Positions 39,940 through 48,188 of a DNA stretch of 48,313 nt are shown here, piece by piece. The notes under the pieces are model-generated. The model had not been told where the DNA came from and ran no database searches. It worked only from the letters and a program-made list of their open reading frames with translations. Source of the DNA: Flavobacteriia bacterium (GTDB taxonomy: Bacteria > Bacteroidota > Bacteroidia > Flavobacteriales > Schleiferiaceae). Every line of letters begins with the position of its first letter. Positions within the stretch are counted from its first letter, which is position 1. Location of the stretch: the NCBI GenBank assembly GCA_013373425.1, contig JABXHW010000031.1, positions 1 to 48,313 of the forward strand, written 5' to 3'. A program made the position numbers and the translations under genes.

Positions 39940-41505
39940 ATGAAGTATATACACCTCTTCATCCTCACTTTACTCAGTATCAGTCTGTATGCCCAAGCAC
40001 CACTCCCTATGAACAACGGCGACAGCTGGGGCTACCTCAACTACGAAGGACAGTGGATATGCGAGCCAAAATTTGAACAGGTCTCCTTCTTCGAAAATGG
40101 CTACGCCGCAGCGAAACGAGATGGAAAATGGGTAATGATTGACGAGAACTTTCAAGAAGTGAGTCGAGAGTTCCCAAATGCGCGCATCTACGGCAACGGC
40201 ACGGAACCATTCCCCCTACGGTTGGCATTCTTCACAGATGGTAACACAGCGTATGTCCCTACTGGATTGAACGAGTTCAATGAAGTTCCTGTACCAGTGA
40301 AATTGAAAACCTACCGTTATGGATCCATGCGATTCTATTACGGGATTGAGGTAAATCGATTTGAATATGGGGATGCCGTTGAGACTTACGTTATGTACGA
40401 CACCATTCTAGACCCGAGTCAAGAGAACTATGTATTCAACCCAAGTGGTCAGTTGGTAGAAGTGCCCACATCCCTACCCTATTATTTGGCAGAAATTGAT
40501 GCGGACAGTTATCTCCTCACACCAAACGACTTCCTCGATCGAGAGCCATATTTGATTCTTTCTATGAATGGAGAAGTGAAGGCCGATCTCAAAGAGAATC
40601 TAGCCGCGCTCCATGAAGTGATTCAAGCCTGCGACCCTTTGAACAACAGTCATGTAATGATTGAAACAGACCGTCATAGATATGCCTACTCGGGAAATGG
40701 AGAGCTGATATACACAGATAATCCAAATGCTCAAACCGTTAAGAGCACTACATATTACAGAGTGTCAGCTGGAGGACAGGAATGCTATGTCACATTTGAT
40801 CAAGGTCTCATTTGCGCTCCTGACAATGGGTTGATTTATCTCTTAGGCGAAACTTTACTCTCAGTAGGACCAAACTTCGAAAATGCACAACTGATTGCTA
40901 TCGAAGGCGATAACCGCAGCATAGATTTCAGTTCATCACTGTCTGGCTTGATTACAAACCAGGAGGATTATGATAGAGCTCGACAATTGTTTGGCACTTC
41001 CTCAGCGGATGGAGATTACATCCCTCTCCTTTCGAAGACGTCTGATGAAAATGAAGTTGTGTATCTGGACAACTATGGAAACACTACAACCGGAGTGATG
41101 AGGCCGTCTAGAGAACAACGAATTCAAAAGGTGGTTAATACTCCCGCATTCAAGACGGCATTTCCGGGGCTTTCAAACTCTACAATCGATGGATATTACG
41201 ATTTGAAAGAATTCACTTGGATTGAATACATGCCAAATCAATGGTCAATTATCTGGCATGAACTCGTCGTTTTGGATAGAATTGATGAGGATCAAGTAGG
41301 ATACTATGCAACATCCTTCACCTACCATGAAATCTTTCACCCCAGCAGGCCAAACAGTTTAATTTTTGAGCAAACTGCATCAGAAGATAGAGTCCCTCTC
41401 GCTGCATACTCTACTCCTGAGAATGTCCTCGTTGGTCAACTCCATGGAAGTCCGCTTTATTTGATGCCAGATGGTCGGATTCTCACAAATGACGGTGAGT
41501 TGTAA
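39940..41505 (+). CDS. WG-repeat secreted protein 1
   Basis: A 521-aa protein with a signal peptide (MKYIHLFILTLLSISLYA). The N-terminal part has WG repeats: SWGYLNYEGQWICEPKFEQVSFFENGYAAAKRDGKWVMIDEN (residues ~30-70; about 35-residue units with G-x-W-x-I/Y and the acidic-aromatic turn). Later units are degenerate. Beyond residue ~300 no known domain is seen. WG repeats are thought to form beta-propeller-like or solenoid binding surfaces. It is 35 nt from the membrane protein gene, and the next WG gene follows after 73 bp. Confidence 0.8.
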   Translation: MKYIHLFILTLLSISLYAQAPLPMNNGDSWGYLNYEGQWICEPKFEQVSFFENGYAAAKRDGKWVMIDENFQEVSREFPNARIYGNGTEPFPLRLAFFTDGNTAYVPTGLNEFNEVPVPVKLKTYRYGSMRFYYGIEVNRFEYGDAVETYVMYDTILDPSQENYVFNPSGQLVEVPTSLPYYLAEIDADSYLLTPNDFLDREPYLILSMNGEVKADLKENLAALHEVIQACDPLNNSHVMIETDRHRYAYSGNGELIYTDNPNAQTVKSTTYYRVSAGGQECYVTFDQGLICAPDNGLIYLLGETLLSVGPNFENAQLIAIEGDNRSIDFSSSLSGLITNQEDYDRARQLFGTSSADGDYIPLLSKTSDENEVVYLDNYGNTTTGVMRPSREQRIQKVVNTPAFKTAFPGLSNSTIDGYYDLKEFTWIEYMPNQWSIIWHELVVLDRIDEDQVGYYATSFTYHEIFHPSRPNSLIFEQTASEDRVPLAAYSTPENVLVGQLHGSPLYLMPDGRILTNDGEL

Positions 41506-41578
41506 AATATTGCTATTCAACGGATAGTGCACCCTAACGGTACGATGCTTGAGAGCGTTATATCAAAAACTACCTTTC

Positions 41579-43459
41579 ATGATACACGCGTTCTACCTTG
41601 CTGCCATCCTCACTTTGTCATCTCCCCATGTCCCTGACCTAGTCCCGTTTCAAGAAGGTGGTCTTTGGGGATACAAGAATTGGCAGAACGAGTGGGTTAT
41701 CGAGCCTCAGTTCCACGCAGCATTTGAGTTTTCAGATGGTATTGCTACGGTCAGACAGAATGGATACTACCAGTTCATTGATGAAAACGGACAGAGACTG
41801 AACACCGACCCGACGGCTTACGACTTTGCTCACCCTTATCACGATGAGCGCTGTATAGCCCATATCGACGAAGGATATGTACTCTTGAATGAAGACTTAG
41901 GTATTATCACGGACGGGGCTTATGACCTCTTATCCAATCACGGTAAATTCTACTTAGCCAATCGAGAAAACGAGTACTTCATATTGGATTCAAACGGAGA
42001 AGAGATAGACGGTCCGTTTACTGGGCAGTTTGTTCAGCTACCGGCGGATGACAGGTATCTCCTAAACATCCTAGTTGAGGGGGAGTGGCGAACTCAACTG
42101 AAATCCACTGAAGGTGAAGTTCTATTGGAGACTTTGGAATCTCACCATGGTCACAGTACCGATCATCTCTTAACTATGAGCTACGAGAACGGATATCCGA
42201 CACTACATGTCTATACCATGGATGGCGACAAGCTGTTTGATGTTTCGGGAAGTTCTTTCGATGTAAACAACGTGGAGTTCTACGGTTTCCCGATGATCAT
42301 TGAGAAGTACGAGCGACAAGCTGAAAGTCCAAATGAGCTATACAATCTGCCGAAGCACTATGCCACTCTTTCAAGCAGGGCAAAGGTTACGGAACTGAGT
42401 AGTGAATGGGAATTCATCTCCCCTATTCAAAACGAACGATGTGTGGGTCAGCATGTAGACGGTGGATATTTCTTATTAGATGAGGAAGGGCAAGTTGTGA
42501 ACAAGCAGTCCTTCAGGGATTTTAGATTGCTGCAATTCCATCACACTCAACTGCTTTCAAACGGAACAGACATCACTCGAACGAATGATGGATGGGCCTT
42601 AATCGATGAAGATGGCAACACGTTACTTACTTGTCCAAGTGAGGAAGTTGACCAGCTCAGGAATTACATGCCTGAACGAGGGATGGCCATTTTCACGCAT
42701 CCAGAAAACAACCGCCATTTTCTCATTTGGGTATTGGAAACGAATGAAGTGTTCGGTGTTTACGACCATATTTCACTTGCCTATTCAAACGAGTATATCA
42801 TGGTTCAAAATGAGCACTACACGGAGTACATCTCCAGAAATGGCCAGCGAATTTCTCATCCAAAGTGGATTGCTCCAGTTCCCATGAATATTGATGCAAA
42901 GATGGATGCAGTTGTTCATGTAGGTTCACCTCCACTGAAAGGCTTGAACGCGATTGAAGGATGGGCTAATTCGGAAAACATCTTCACTCCTTATGCTGCG
43001 GCTAACCCATCATCAGGTAATCATGTATTGATTTCAGATCCCGAAGTTCATGAAGATTATCCCATTTCAACTTCAAGATTGGTTGAGTTTATCAACTTAT
43101 CATCTGACACTTTAATCGCAAGCGTACAAGACAGTCGGCTACATGCTGTGATAGAAGCAAAAAATGAAGAGGGCGAATGGGTTTCTATTCAAACGTATCG
43201 TAGTTCTTGGTGCGGAAACAGTTATCATCATGTTTACCTCCCTCCTGGAAATGAGTGGACATGGCGGATTCCTGAATTCGAAGGAGGAATGAAAACAGAA
43301 TTGCGCGTTGCCATCTACAATGTCATGACGTGGGAAAACGGGGAACATTCTGAGCCCTTCAACATTTTCAGCGAGCCCTATAAAGGCAGCATCAATCCAG
43401 CACAACTTTGGAGGGAGAACCAGTATTCGCAAAGAGGGTTGATGCATCCTTATTTATAG
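41579..43459 (+). CDS. WG-repeat secreted protein 2
   Basis: From ATG 41579 the product is 626 aa, with a signal peptide (MIHAFYLAAILTLSSPHVP). A TTG at 41549 would add ten residues and is less likely. WG units are clear at the start (GGLWGYKNWQNEWVIEPQF HAAFEFSDGIATV) and around residue ~340 (DGWALIDEDGNTLL). The C-terminal ~150 residues (ISDPEVHEDYPISTSRLVEFINLSSDTL..., with a His-rich WCGNSYHHVYLPPGNEW) form a separate beta-type domain not recognised. It is not an evident copy of protein 1 beyond the repeats. The stop codon is part of the AGAYNNNN array that follows. Confidence 0.8.
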   Translation: MIHAFYLAAILTLSSPHVPDLVPFQEGGLWGYKNWQNEWVIEPQFHAAFEFSDGIATVRQNGYYQFIDENGQRLNTDPTAYDFAHPYHDERCIAHIDEGYVLLNEDLGIITDGAYDLLSNHGKFYLANRENEYFILDSNGEEIDGPFTGQFVQLPADDRYLLNILVEGEWRTQLKSTEGEVLLETLESHHGHSTDHLLTMSYENGYPTLHVYTMDGDKLFDVSGSSFDVNNVEFYGFPMIIEKYERQAESPNELYNLPKHYATLSSRAKVTELSSEWEFISPIQNERCVGQHVDGGYFLLDEEGQVVNKQSFRDFRLLQFHHTQLLSNGTDITRTNDGWALIDEDGNTLLTCPSEEVDQLRNYMPERGMAIFTHPENNRHFLIWVLETNEVFGVYDHISLAYSNEYIMVQNEHYTEYISRNGQRISHPKWIAPVPMNIDAKMDAVVHVGSPPLKGLNAIEGWANSENIFTPYAAANPSSGNHVLISDPEVHEDYPISTSRLVEFINLSSDTLIASVQDSRLHAVIEAKNEEGEWVSIQTYRSSWCGNSYHHVYLPPGNEWTWRIPEFEGGMKTELRVAIYNVMTWENGEHSEPFNIFSEPYKGSINPAQLWRENQYSQRGLMHPYL

Positions 43460-43497
43460 ACTAACAGATTTTAAGACTGTCGGACTAATCGACACAT
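43458..43497. repeat. Phased octamer array AGAYNNNN
   Basis: Octamers AGACTAAC, AGATTTTA, AGACTGTC, GGACTAAT, CGACACAT run from 43458, starting inside the WG gene stop codon. They are the reverse complement of the NNNNRTCT array that follows. Confidence 0.6.
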
Positions 43498-43506
43498 ATA
43501 CAATTA

Positions 43507-43676
43507 AGGAGTCTGACCGTCTGCTTCTAGAACGCTAGTTGTTCATCTATAAATCTGATGGTCCAATTGTCTCTGAGTCTAACTATCTTTCCTTCAGAAA
43601 GTCTAACTATCTGTCAGTCCGCTAGTCTAATTATCTTTTAGTCTGATAGTCTATTTATCTATCAATCTAACCATCT
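43507..43676. repeat. Long phased octamer array NNNNRTCT
   Basis: From 43541 to 43676 there are 17 consecutive octamers, of which 16 end in RTCT or RTCC (for example AACTATCT twice, GCTAGTCT, AATTATCT, GATAGTCT, ATTTATCT). The first four bases vary. A 24-bp higher-order repeat of GTCTAACTATCT is seen at 43577, 43601, 43625 and 43649. Two further units at 43507-43522 are shifted by 2 bp. Confidence 0.7.
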
Positions 43677-43689
43677 ATAAACCTACCTC

Positions 43690-44562
43690 ATGTCCAACAC
43701 CTCCATTATCATTGAAGAACGCGCCCGCGACATCGGGGATTTCCTTGTAGGTCGACTACTCCCCTTCCGCAAAAAGCGAATGGTGGGTCCGTTCATTTTT
43801 ATCGACCACATGGGGCCTTCAACGATTAAGGAGGGCTCGTATCTTGACATTGGTCAGCATCCTCATATTGGCTTATCCACCCTAACCTACTTGTTTGAAG
43901 GAGAAGCCATTCACCGCGATAGCACAGGAGCAGTTCAGCGAATTACTCCTGGATCTGTGAATTGGATGACCTCAGGCTCTGGTGCAGTTCACACTGAACG
44001 TACGCCAGAAGACCATCGTGATGGAGAAGCGCGAAACATGCATGGATTCCAGATTTGGGTAGCACTTCCGAAGGAGAAGGAGAACATGCCCGCTGAATTT
44101 CACCATATCGCGAAGAACGCATTGCCCGAATGGCAGCAGGACAACCTGACAATCAAGCTCATTGCCGGAGAGGCCTTTGGACGAAAAAGCCCGGTCCCCG
44201 TTCACAGTCACCTTTTCATGCTCAAGGTTCAGGCTGAGGAAGACACTCATTTAGATTTCAACGGAAAACTGGAAGGTGAGATTGGAATAGCAGTAGTTGA
44301 AGGGACTGTCACCGCTTGCGATGAAACTGTGGACAAGGGACAGATGCTCGTTTCCAATGCAGAAGGCAAGTGCGCTTTTCAGGTGGCAAAGGGAAGTCTA
44401 CTTTTAATCTTTGGAGGAAAGCCCTTCCCAGAAGAACGGAACATATGGTGGAACTTTGTCGCCTCAGACCCCGAGACAATTGAAGACGCCAAGAAGCGCT
44501 GGGAGAACGGTGATTTCAAAATGGTGCCAGGCGAAACGGATGTAATTCCGTTGCCGAAGTAG
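43690..44562 (+). CDS. Pirin family protein
   Basis: A 290-aa bicupin. The metal-binding motif is IGQHPHIGLSTLTYLFEGEAIHRDS (about residues 54-78), with His, His and the later HTE in SGAVHTERTP. Pirins bind Fe or another metal; some are quercetin 2,3-dioxygenases. The function here is unknown. Full length for the family. It lies between a phased octamer array and an intergenic stretch, without partner genes. Cytosolic. Confidence 0.93.
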   Translation: MSNTSIIIEERARDIGDFLVGRLLPFRKKRMVGPFIFIDHMGPSTIKEGSYLDIGQHPHIGLSTLTYLFEGEAIHRDSTGAVQRITPGSVNWMTSGSGAVHTERTPEDHRDGEARNMHGFQIWVALPKEKENMPAEFHHIAKNALPEWQQDNLTIKLIAGEAFGRKSPVPVHSHLFMLKVQAEEDTHLDFNGKLEGEIGIAVVEGTVTACDETVDKGQMLVSNAEGKCAFQVAKGSLLLIFGGKPFPEERNIWWNFVASDPETIEDAKKRWENGDFKMVPGETDVIPLPK

Positions 44563-44729
44563 TTGCATACTTCTTTTGCATGACGAGCAATCTCGCTCTC
44601 CAAGTACAGCTTTGATCGGGTAGCGGGAGAGCTATTATGTTGGGGCTACCGCCCCGCCCCAGTCTCAAGTTCCTAATTCTTCTGGAGAACATGGTCAGTT
44701 TCAAAAACTTTCTCAATATCCGCTTTTAG

Positions 44730-44758
44730 AGCCGTACGTAAACGTTTACTTTACGGCT
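44730..44758. repeat. Nested inverted repeat around GTAAACGTTTAC
   Basis: The 12-bp perfect palindrome GTAAACGTTTAC (44738-44749) is nested in AGCCGTA (44730-44736)/TACGGCT (44752-44758). It resembles the sequence near 32706-32725. Operator-like, with no known binder. Confidence 0.4.
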
Positions 44759-44830
44759 ATTCGTGGATGGTTTCGGAACTTTGCGATGGAGGGTGGCTGG
44801 AGGCCGGCCCCTAGTAATTTCCCTCTCCTC

Positions 44831-44878
44831 TACTCATTCACTCATACACCCATACACGTAAACACTCATTCACTCACC
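44831..44878. repeat. Phased octamer array YACYCATN
   Basis: Octamers TACTCATT, CACTCATA, CACCCATA, CACGTAAA, CACTCATT, CACTCACC end 4 nt before the DUF1697 ATG at 44883. No RBS-like purine tract is visible in this pyrimidine-rich leader. Confidence 0.65.
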
Positions 44879-44882
44879 CACC

Positions 44883-45404
44883 ATGATCCACCTCCTACGC
44901 GGCATAAACGTCGGCGGCCACAAGAAAATTCCGAAAGAACAACTCCGTGAGTGTTACGAGCGACTCGGACTCGAAAACGTACGTACGTACATTCAAAGCG
45001 GAAACGTGGTTTTCGATAGTGCGGAAGTCGACAATTCAGCACTAGAAGCTTCCATCAAGGAAGTCACGGGATTTGACGTTCCAGGAATGCTTTTCACCGA
45101 TGAGGAGTGGAAGGAGCTGATGACAAAAGCACCGAATGCGTATGAGGAACTCGACAAAGAGATAAAGAAATACATCACCCTACTCCAACACGAACCGACT
45201 GAAGAGTCGGTGAATGCGCTTCGTGACAAACTCACACCAGAAGAAACACTTTCGCATTACAAGCGCGCTTTGTTTCTGCATTATCCAGCCGACTTAAAGA
45301 AGCCGTTTTTTACCAATGTGGCTTTGGAAAAAACGCTGAAGCAGTCTGGTACGACGCGAAATTGGAATACGATGAAGGCTTTACTGAAGATGATAGGTGA
45401 TTAA
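44883..45404 (+). CDS. DUF1697 family protein
   Basis: A 173-aa protein starting MIHLLRGINVGGHKKIPKEQL with ENVRTYIQSGNVVF, the DUF1697 signature. The family is cytosolic, found widely in Bacteroidota and Actinobacteria, with no established function. Full length. The start is fixed by the signature. Its leader is formed by an octamer array. It overlaps the outer-membrane-like gene by 4 nt, tail to tail. Confidence 0.9.
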   Translation: MIHLLRGINVGGHKKIPKEQLRECYERLGLENVRTYIQSGNVVFDSAEVDNSALEASIKEVTGFDVPGMLFTDEEWKELMTKAPNAYEELDKEIKKYITLLQHEPTEESVNALRDKLTPEETLSHYKRALFLHYPADLKKPFFTNVALEKTLKQSGTTRNWNTMKALLKMIGD

Positions 45405-46243
45405 AGAGTGTACAGAATTCCAACCTGTAAGGCAACGCGTGTCCAATTGAGATCCTTGTTCATAAAAGCGATTGGTGGTAAATTGCCGACAACGTTATTC
45501 TCGCCCTCGTAAGTCCATTGAACTTCTGTACCACTTTGTAAGTTATAATCCGCTAGATATAACTCAGAACGCTCCGCGCGTCGAAATACATACCCCGGAT
45601 TGGTTACGTAAGTCAAACCGAAGGTGTACCCCAGGCCAGAATCGAATGTTTGAACCCATCTGGCGCCAAAGATAAAGTTGATGCCATCACTGAATAATCT
45701 CCACTCTTCAGTTGGCTCGTTTCTGTCAAGGGTCACAAGGCTTGCTTCCAATTCACGAACTCCATAGAAATAACGCACGCCTGCATATATTTCAAGATTC
45801 ATCCTCCACCCATCAATGAAGTCGAAACCCAATGTTGGCCCTATCGAATACGCCCTGATTTCATCTTCTACTTTGAGCGCAGGATAGGCCAAGTCGAATT
45901 CGGTCGGACCAGTGGTGTGATTCATGATGGATGTGTAGTTGTATCCAGCGTTAAGCTCAACGAAAAGCGGACTATTCCATGGAATCAAATACCCAATCTC
46001 TGCAGAGACTGAATATTCGGGAGCATAAAACTCCCTAGTATAACTGTCGAAGTAGGAAGGGTCAGTTTCTTGAAGTTGAAATGGAATTAACAGAGCTGAT
46101 TCGTATGTAGAAATTGATTGTTCGGCATCAAAAACGACCGTCGCATTGCCATATATTCTGAGGGAAGATTTTTCTTCGAACTTTTCTTGAGCCTTCACTA
46201 GAAATGAAAGAGCAACAAGGGCAATTAACCAATATAATTTCAT
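45401..46243 (-). CDS. Predicted outer-membrane beta-barrel-like protein 1
   Basis: A 280-aa protein with a signal peptide (MKLYWLIALVALSFLVKAQ). The mature part alternates hydrophobic and polar residues in strand-like blocks with aromatic ends (VSAEIGYLIPW, FVELNAGYNYTSIM, MNLEIYAGVRYFYG, YTFGLTYVT, WTRVALQVGILYTL), typical of small outer-membrane barrels. No named family. It shares the segment YNxTS(x)5-6TGP and the overall design with the next gene, so the two are probably tandem duplicates. Function unknown. Confidence 0.7.
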   Translation of the reverse strand: MKLYWLIALVALSFLVKAQEKFEEKSSLRIYGNATVVFDAEQSISTYESALLIPFQLQETDPSYFDSYTREFYAPEYSVSAEIGYLIPWNSPLFVELNAGYNYTSIMNHTTGPTEFDLAYPALKVEDEIRAYSIGPTLGFDFIDGWRMNLEIYAGVRYFYGVRELEASLVTLDRNEPTEEWRLFSDGINFIFGARWVQTFDSGLGYTFGLTYVTNPGYVFRRAERSELYLADYNLQSGTEVQWTYEGENNVVGNLPPIAFMNKDLNWTRVALQVGILYTL

Positions 46244-46275
46244 AAGAGAGAGAATTTGAATGAAAGATAATCGTC

Positions 46276-47121
46276 TTAAAAGGCATAGGCAACCCCCACC
46301 TCAATTCGGACGAGATTGCCGATCACGTATTTCTCAGGTTGTAAGATATCATCGTGATCCTCATAACTTTCATTGAAAGAGTACAGTTCAACAGCCGGCC
46401 ATTGTGGATTTCTTGCGTAATCTTCTGGGACCTCTAACTGACGCAGTGCCACAGGAGAAAAACTCTGCTGGAAGGCATTCGCAACACCTACAGTGAAGCC
46501 CCAGCTGTTCTCAAACATGGCAGTGTACATCAACTTTACTTCAAATCGATTATTGAAACCCGTGCGCTCAACGACCTCAGTTGGATCTCCTTCGGTGTCT
46601 GAAGTCGACCAACGGTAGGTATCCGTCTTCCAATTAATAGGTCCTCCTGCAATATGTCCGCTGAGGGATAAATCGTGGGACTTCGCTGGAAGAAAGTCGT
46701 AACCAAACCCGATGGAGCCAGCAAATTGAGTGAATCGCTCATCGAGAACGAGACCGAACTCGTTTCCATTCACTGGGCCTGTAGCAAACTTGCCGACTGA
46801 AGTATGGTTGTATTCAATCCCAAACTGAATGAAGAACTGCTCGGATAACCAAGTTTGGTAATCCATCCTTGCAGAGTAGGTCATGACATCAGCACTGGAT
46901 AGCCGACGATAGAAGCCTAGCTCAGTACTATCGAAATTATTAGTGCGAAATGGAATCGTCAGCCAACTTTCCATAGGATTCACATTATCCCAACTCACGG
47001 CGGTGGGAGAAACAGAAAATGAAACCGTTACACGTCCATTCGTATCTGCGAGATTGGGCGATTGACCTAAGGCGGTCAGACTGATGAAAAGTAGACCTAC
47101 AATTGAGAGATTGATTTTCAT
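46276..47121 (-). CDS. Predicted outer-membrane beta-barrel-like protein 2
   Basis: From ATG 47121 the product is 281 aa with a signal peptide (MKINLSIVGLLFISLTALG). The ORF extends to 47157, overlapping menC, but the extension precedes the signal. Strand-like blocks (FFIQFGIEYNHTSV, FAGSIGFGYDFLP, FGFTVGVANAF-like, LVRIEVGVAYAF) suggest an outer-membrane barrel. The segment YNHTSVGKFATGP corresponds to YNYTSIMNHTTGP in protein 1. It lies 32 bp upstream of that gene and 19 bp after menC. Function unknown; no link to menaquinone is evident. Confidence 0.7.
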   Translation of the reverse strand: MKINLSIVGLLFISLTALGQSPNLADTNGRVTVSFSVSPTAVSWDNVNPMESWLTIPFRTNNFDSTELGFYRRLSSADVMTYSARMDYQTWLSEQFFIQFGIEYNHTSVGKFATGPVNGNEFGLVLDERFTQFAGSIGFGYDFLPAKSHDLSLSGHIAGGPINWKTDTYRWSTSDTEGDPTEVVERTGFNNRFEVKLMYTAMFENSWGFTVGVANAFQQSFSPVALRQLEVPEDYARNPQWPAVELYSFNESYEDHDDILQPEKYVIGNLVRIEVGVAYAF

Positions 47122-47140
47122 AGAGAGCACGAGTATGGAG

Positions 47141-48187
47141 TTATGACTGTTTCTCAAAGATGGACAAATCCCAAGGCTTTTGCACCTTCACTAGATGTCC
47201 TTTATAAACATAGAGCGGACCGTCAATATTGTTCGTATACAAGGAACCTGTCCCCAATCCCTGTGGCATTTCATTACCCAAAGTGCTGGTCCATTCGGCA
47301 ATGGCATTTAAACCGATGTTTGATTCAAGTGCCGAAGTCACCCACCAGCCAATTTTCTTCTTCTCCGCGCGATTGATCCAATCCCTGCTTCCACTCCATC
47401 CTCCAATAAATGAAGGCTTTAAGATGATATACTGAGGGTTGATTTCGTCGATCAATTCTTGTCGACCGTCCTTTTCATGCACACCGATTAGCTCCTCGTC
47501 AAGAGCAATGGGCACTGGGGTATTTCGACAAAGCGCTGCCATTTCCTTCCACTGTCCTCTCTCGATAGGCTGCTCAATGCTGTGCACTTTGAGTTTCTTC
47601 AGTTCCTTTAGAACAGCAGGCGCTTGCTCCGGTGAAAATCCACCGTTGGCGTCTACACGAAGTTCTAGCTCTTTATGACTAAAGCGATTGCGAATCGATT
47701 TCAATATCTGGAGCTCTTTCTCCCAATCGATAGCCCCGATCTTCATCTTTAAGCAAGAAAAACCCTCTTCGAGACGCTTCTCCACTTGCTCCTTCATGAA
47801 GTCTTCCTCTCCCATCCAAATGAGTCCGTTGATGCGTTGGCCTTCTTCACCTCTAGCGAAGAAAGTATCAAAGTGACTTATAGGATCAGGAGTGTAGACA
47901 TCTCGGAAAGCTTGCTCTAAACCAAATTGAATAGATGGAAACTCTCCCAGTTTCGGGTACCAGTAGTTCATCCCCTTATTGATGTACTTGCACACCTCGT
48001 CGAGCTTCTCTTCGAAATCAGGTCGATCATCTGGACTTAGTCCACGCAATAGACCCACTTCTCCGATGCCTTGCTTTCCCTCTTCACGGGCTATGATATA
48101 GTAGGTGTCTTTCGTCTTCAATACTCCCCTGCTGGTTCCAGCGGGTTGCTTAAACTGAAGTTGATGCTTAATCCATCTCGCTTTCAT
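47141..48187 (-). CDS. menC: o-Succinylbenzoate synthase
   Basis: A 348-aa enolase-superfamily enzyme. The catalytic set is complete: KMK with Lys147 and Lys149, metal ligands Asp179 (RVDANGG), Glu205 (SIEQPIE) and Asp230 (ALDEEL), and the second base Lys257 (ILKPSFIGG). It dehydrates SHCHC to o-succinylbenzoate in menaquinone synthesis. It starts 1 nt after the menA stop (TAG-C-ATG), so the two are in one operon. The ligase menE for the next step lies at 28.8-29.8 kb. Confidence 0.92.
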   Translation of the reverse strand: MKARWIKHQLQFKQPAGTSRGVLKTKDTYYIIAREEGKQGIGEVGLLRGLSPDDRPDFEEKLDEVCKYINKGMNYWYPKLGEFPSIQFGLEQAFRDVYTPDPISHFDTFFARGEEGQRINGLIWMGEEDFMKEQVEKRLEEGFSCLKMKIGAIDWEKELQILKSIRNRFSHKELELRVDANGGFSPEQAPAVLKELKKLKVHSIEQPIERGQWKEMAALCRNTPVPIALDEELIGVHEKDGRQELIDEINPQYIILKPSFIGGWSGSRDWINRAEKKKIGWWVTSALESNIGLNAIAEWTSTLGNEMPQGLGTGSLYTNNIDGPLYVYKGHLVKVQKPWDLSIFEKQS

Positions 48188-48188
48188 G

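Larger units (their letters stand above)
44563..44882. other. Intergenic gap between pirin and DUF1697 genes
   Basis: No supported ORF. It contains a GC-rich region around 44635-44660 (GGGGCTACCGCCCCGCCCC), an inverted repeat at 44730-44758 and an octamer array at 44831-44878 running up to the DUF1697 start codon. Confidence 0.45.

Noticed and set aside
43507-43676. CRISPR array
   Set aside because: Units are 8 bp with no conserved repeat of 20 bp or more and no cas genes nearby.
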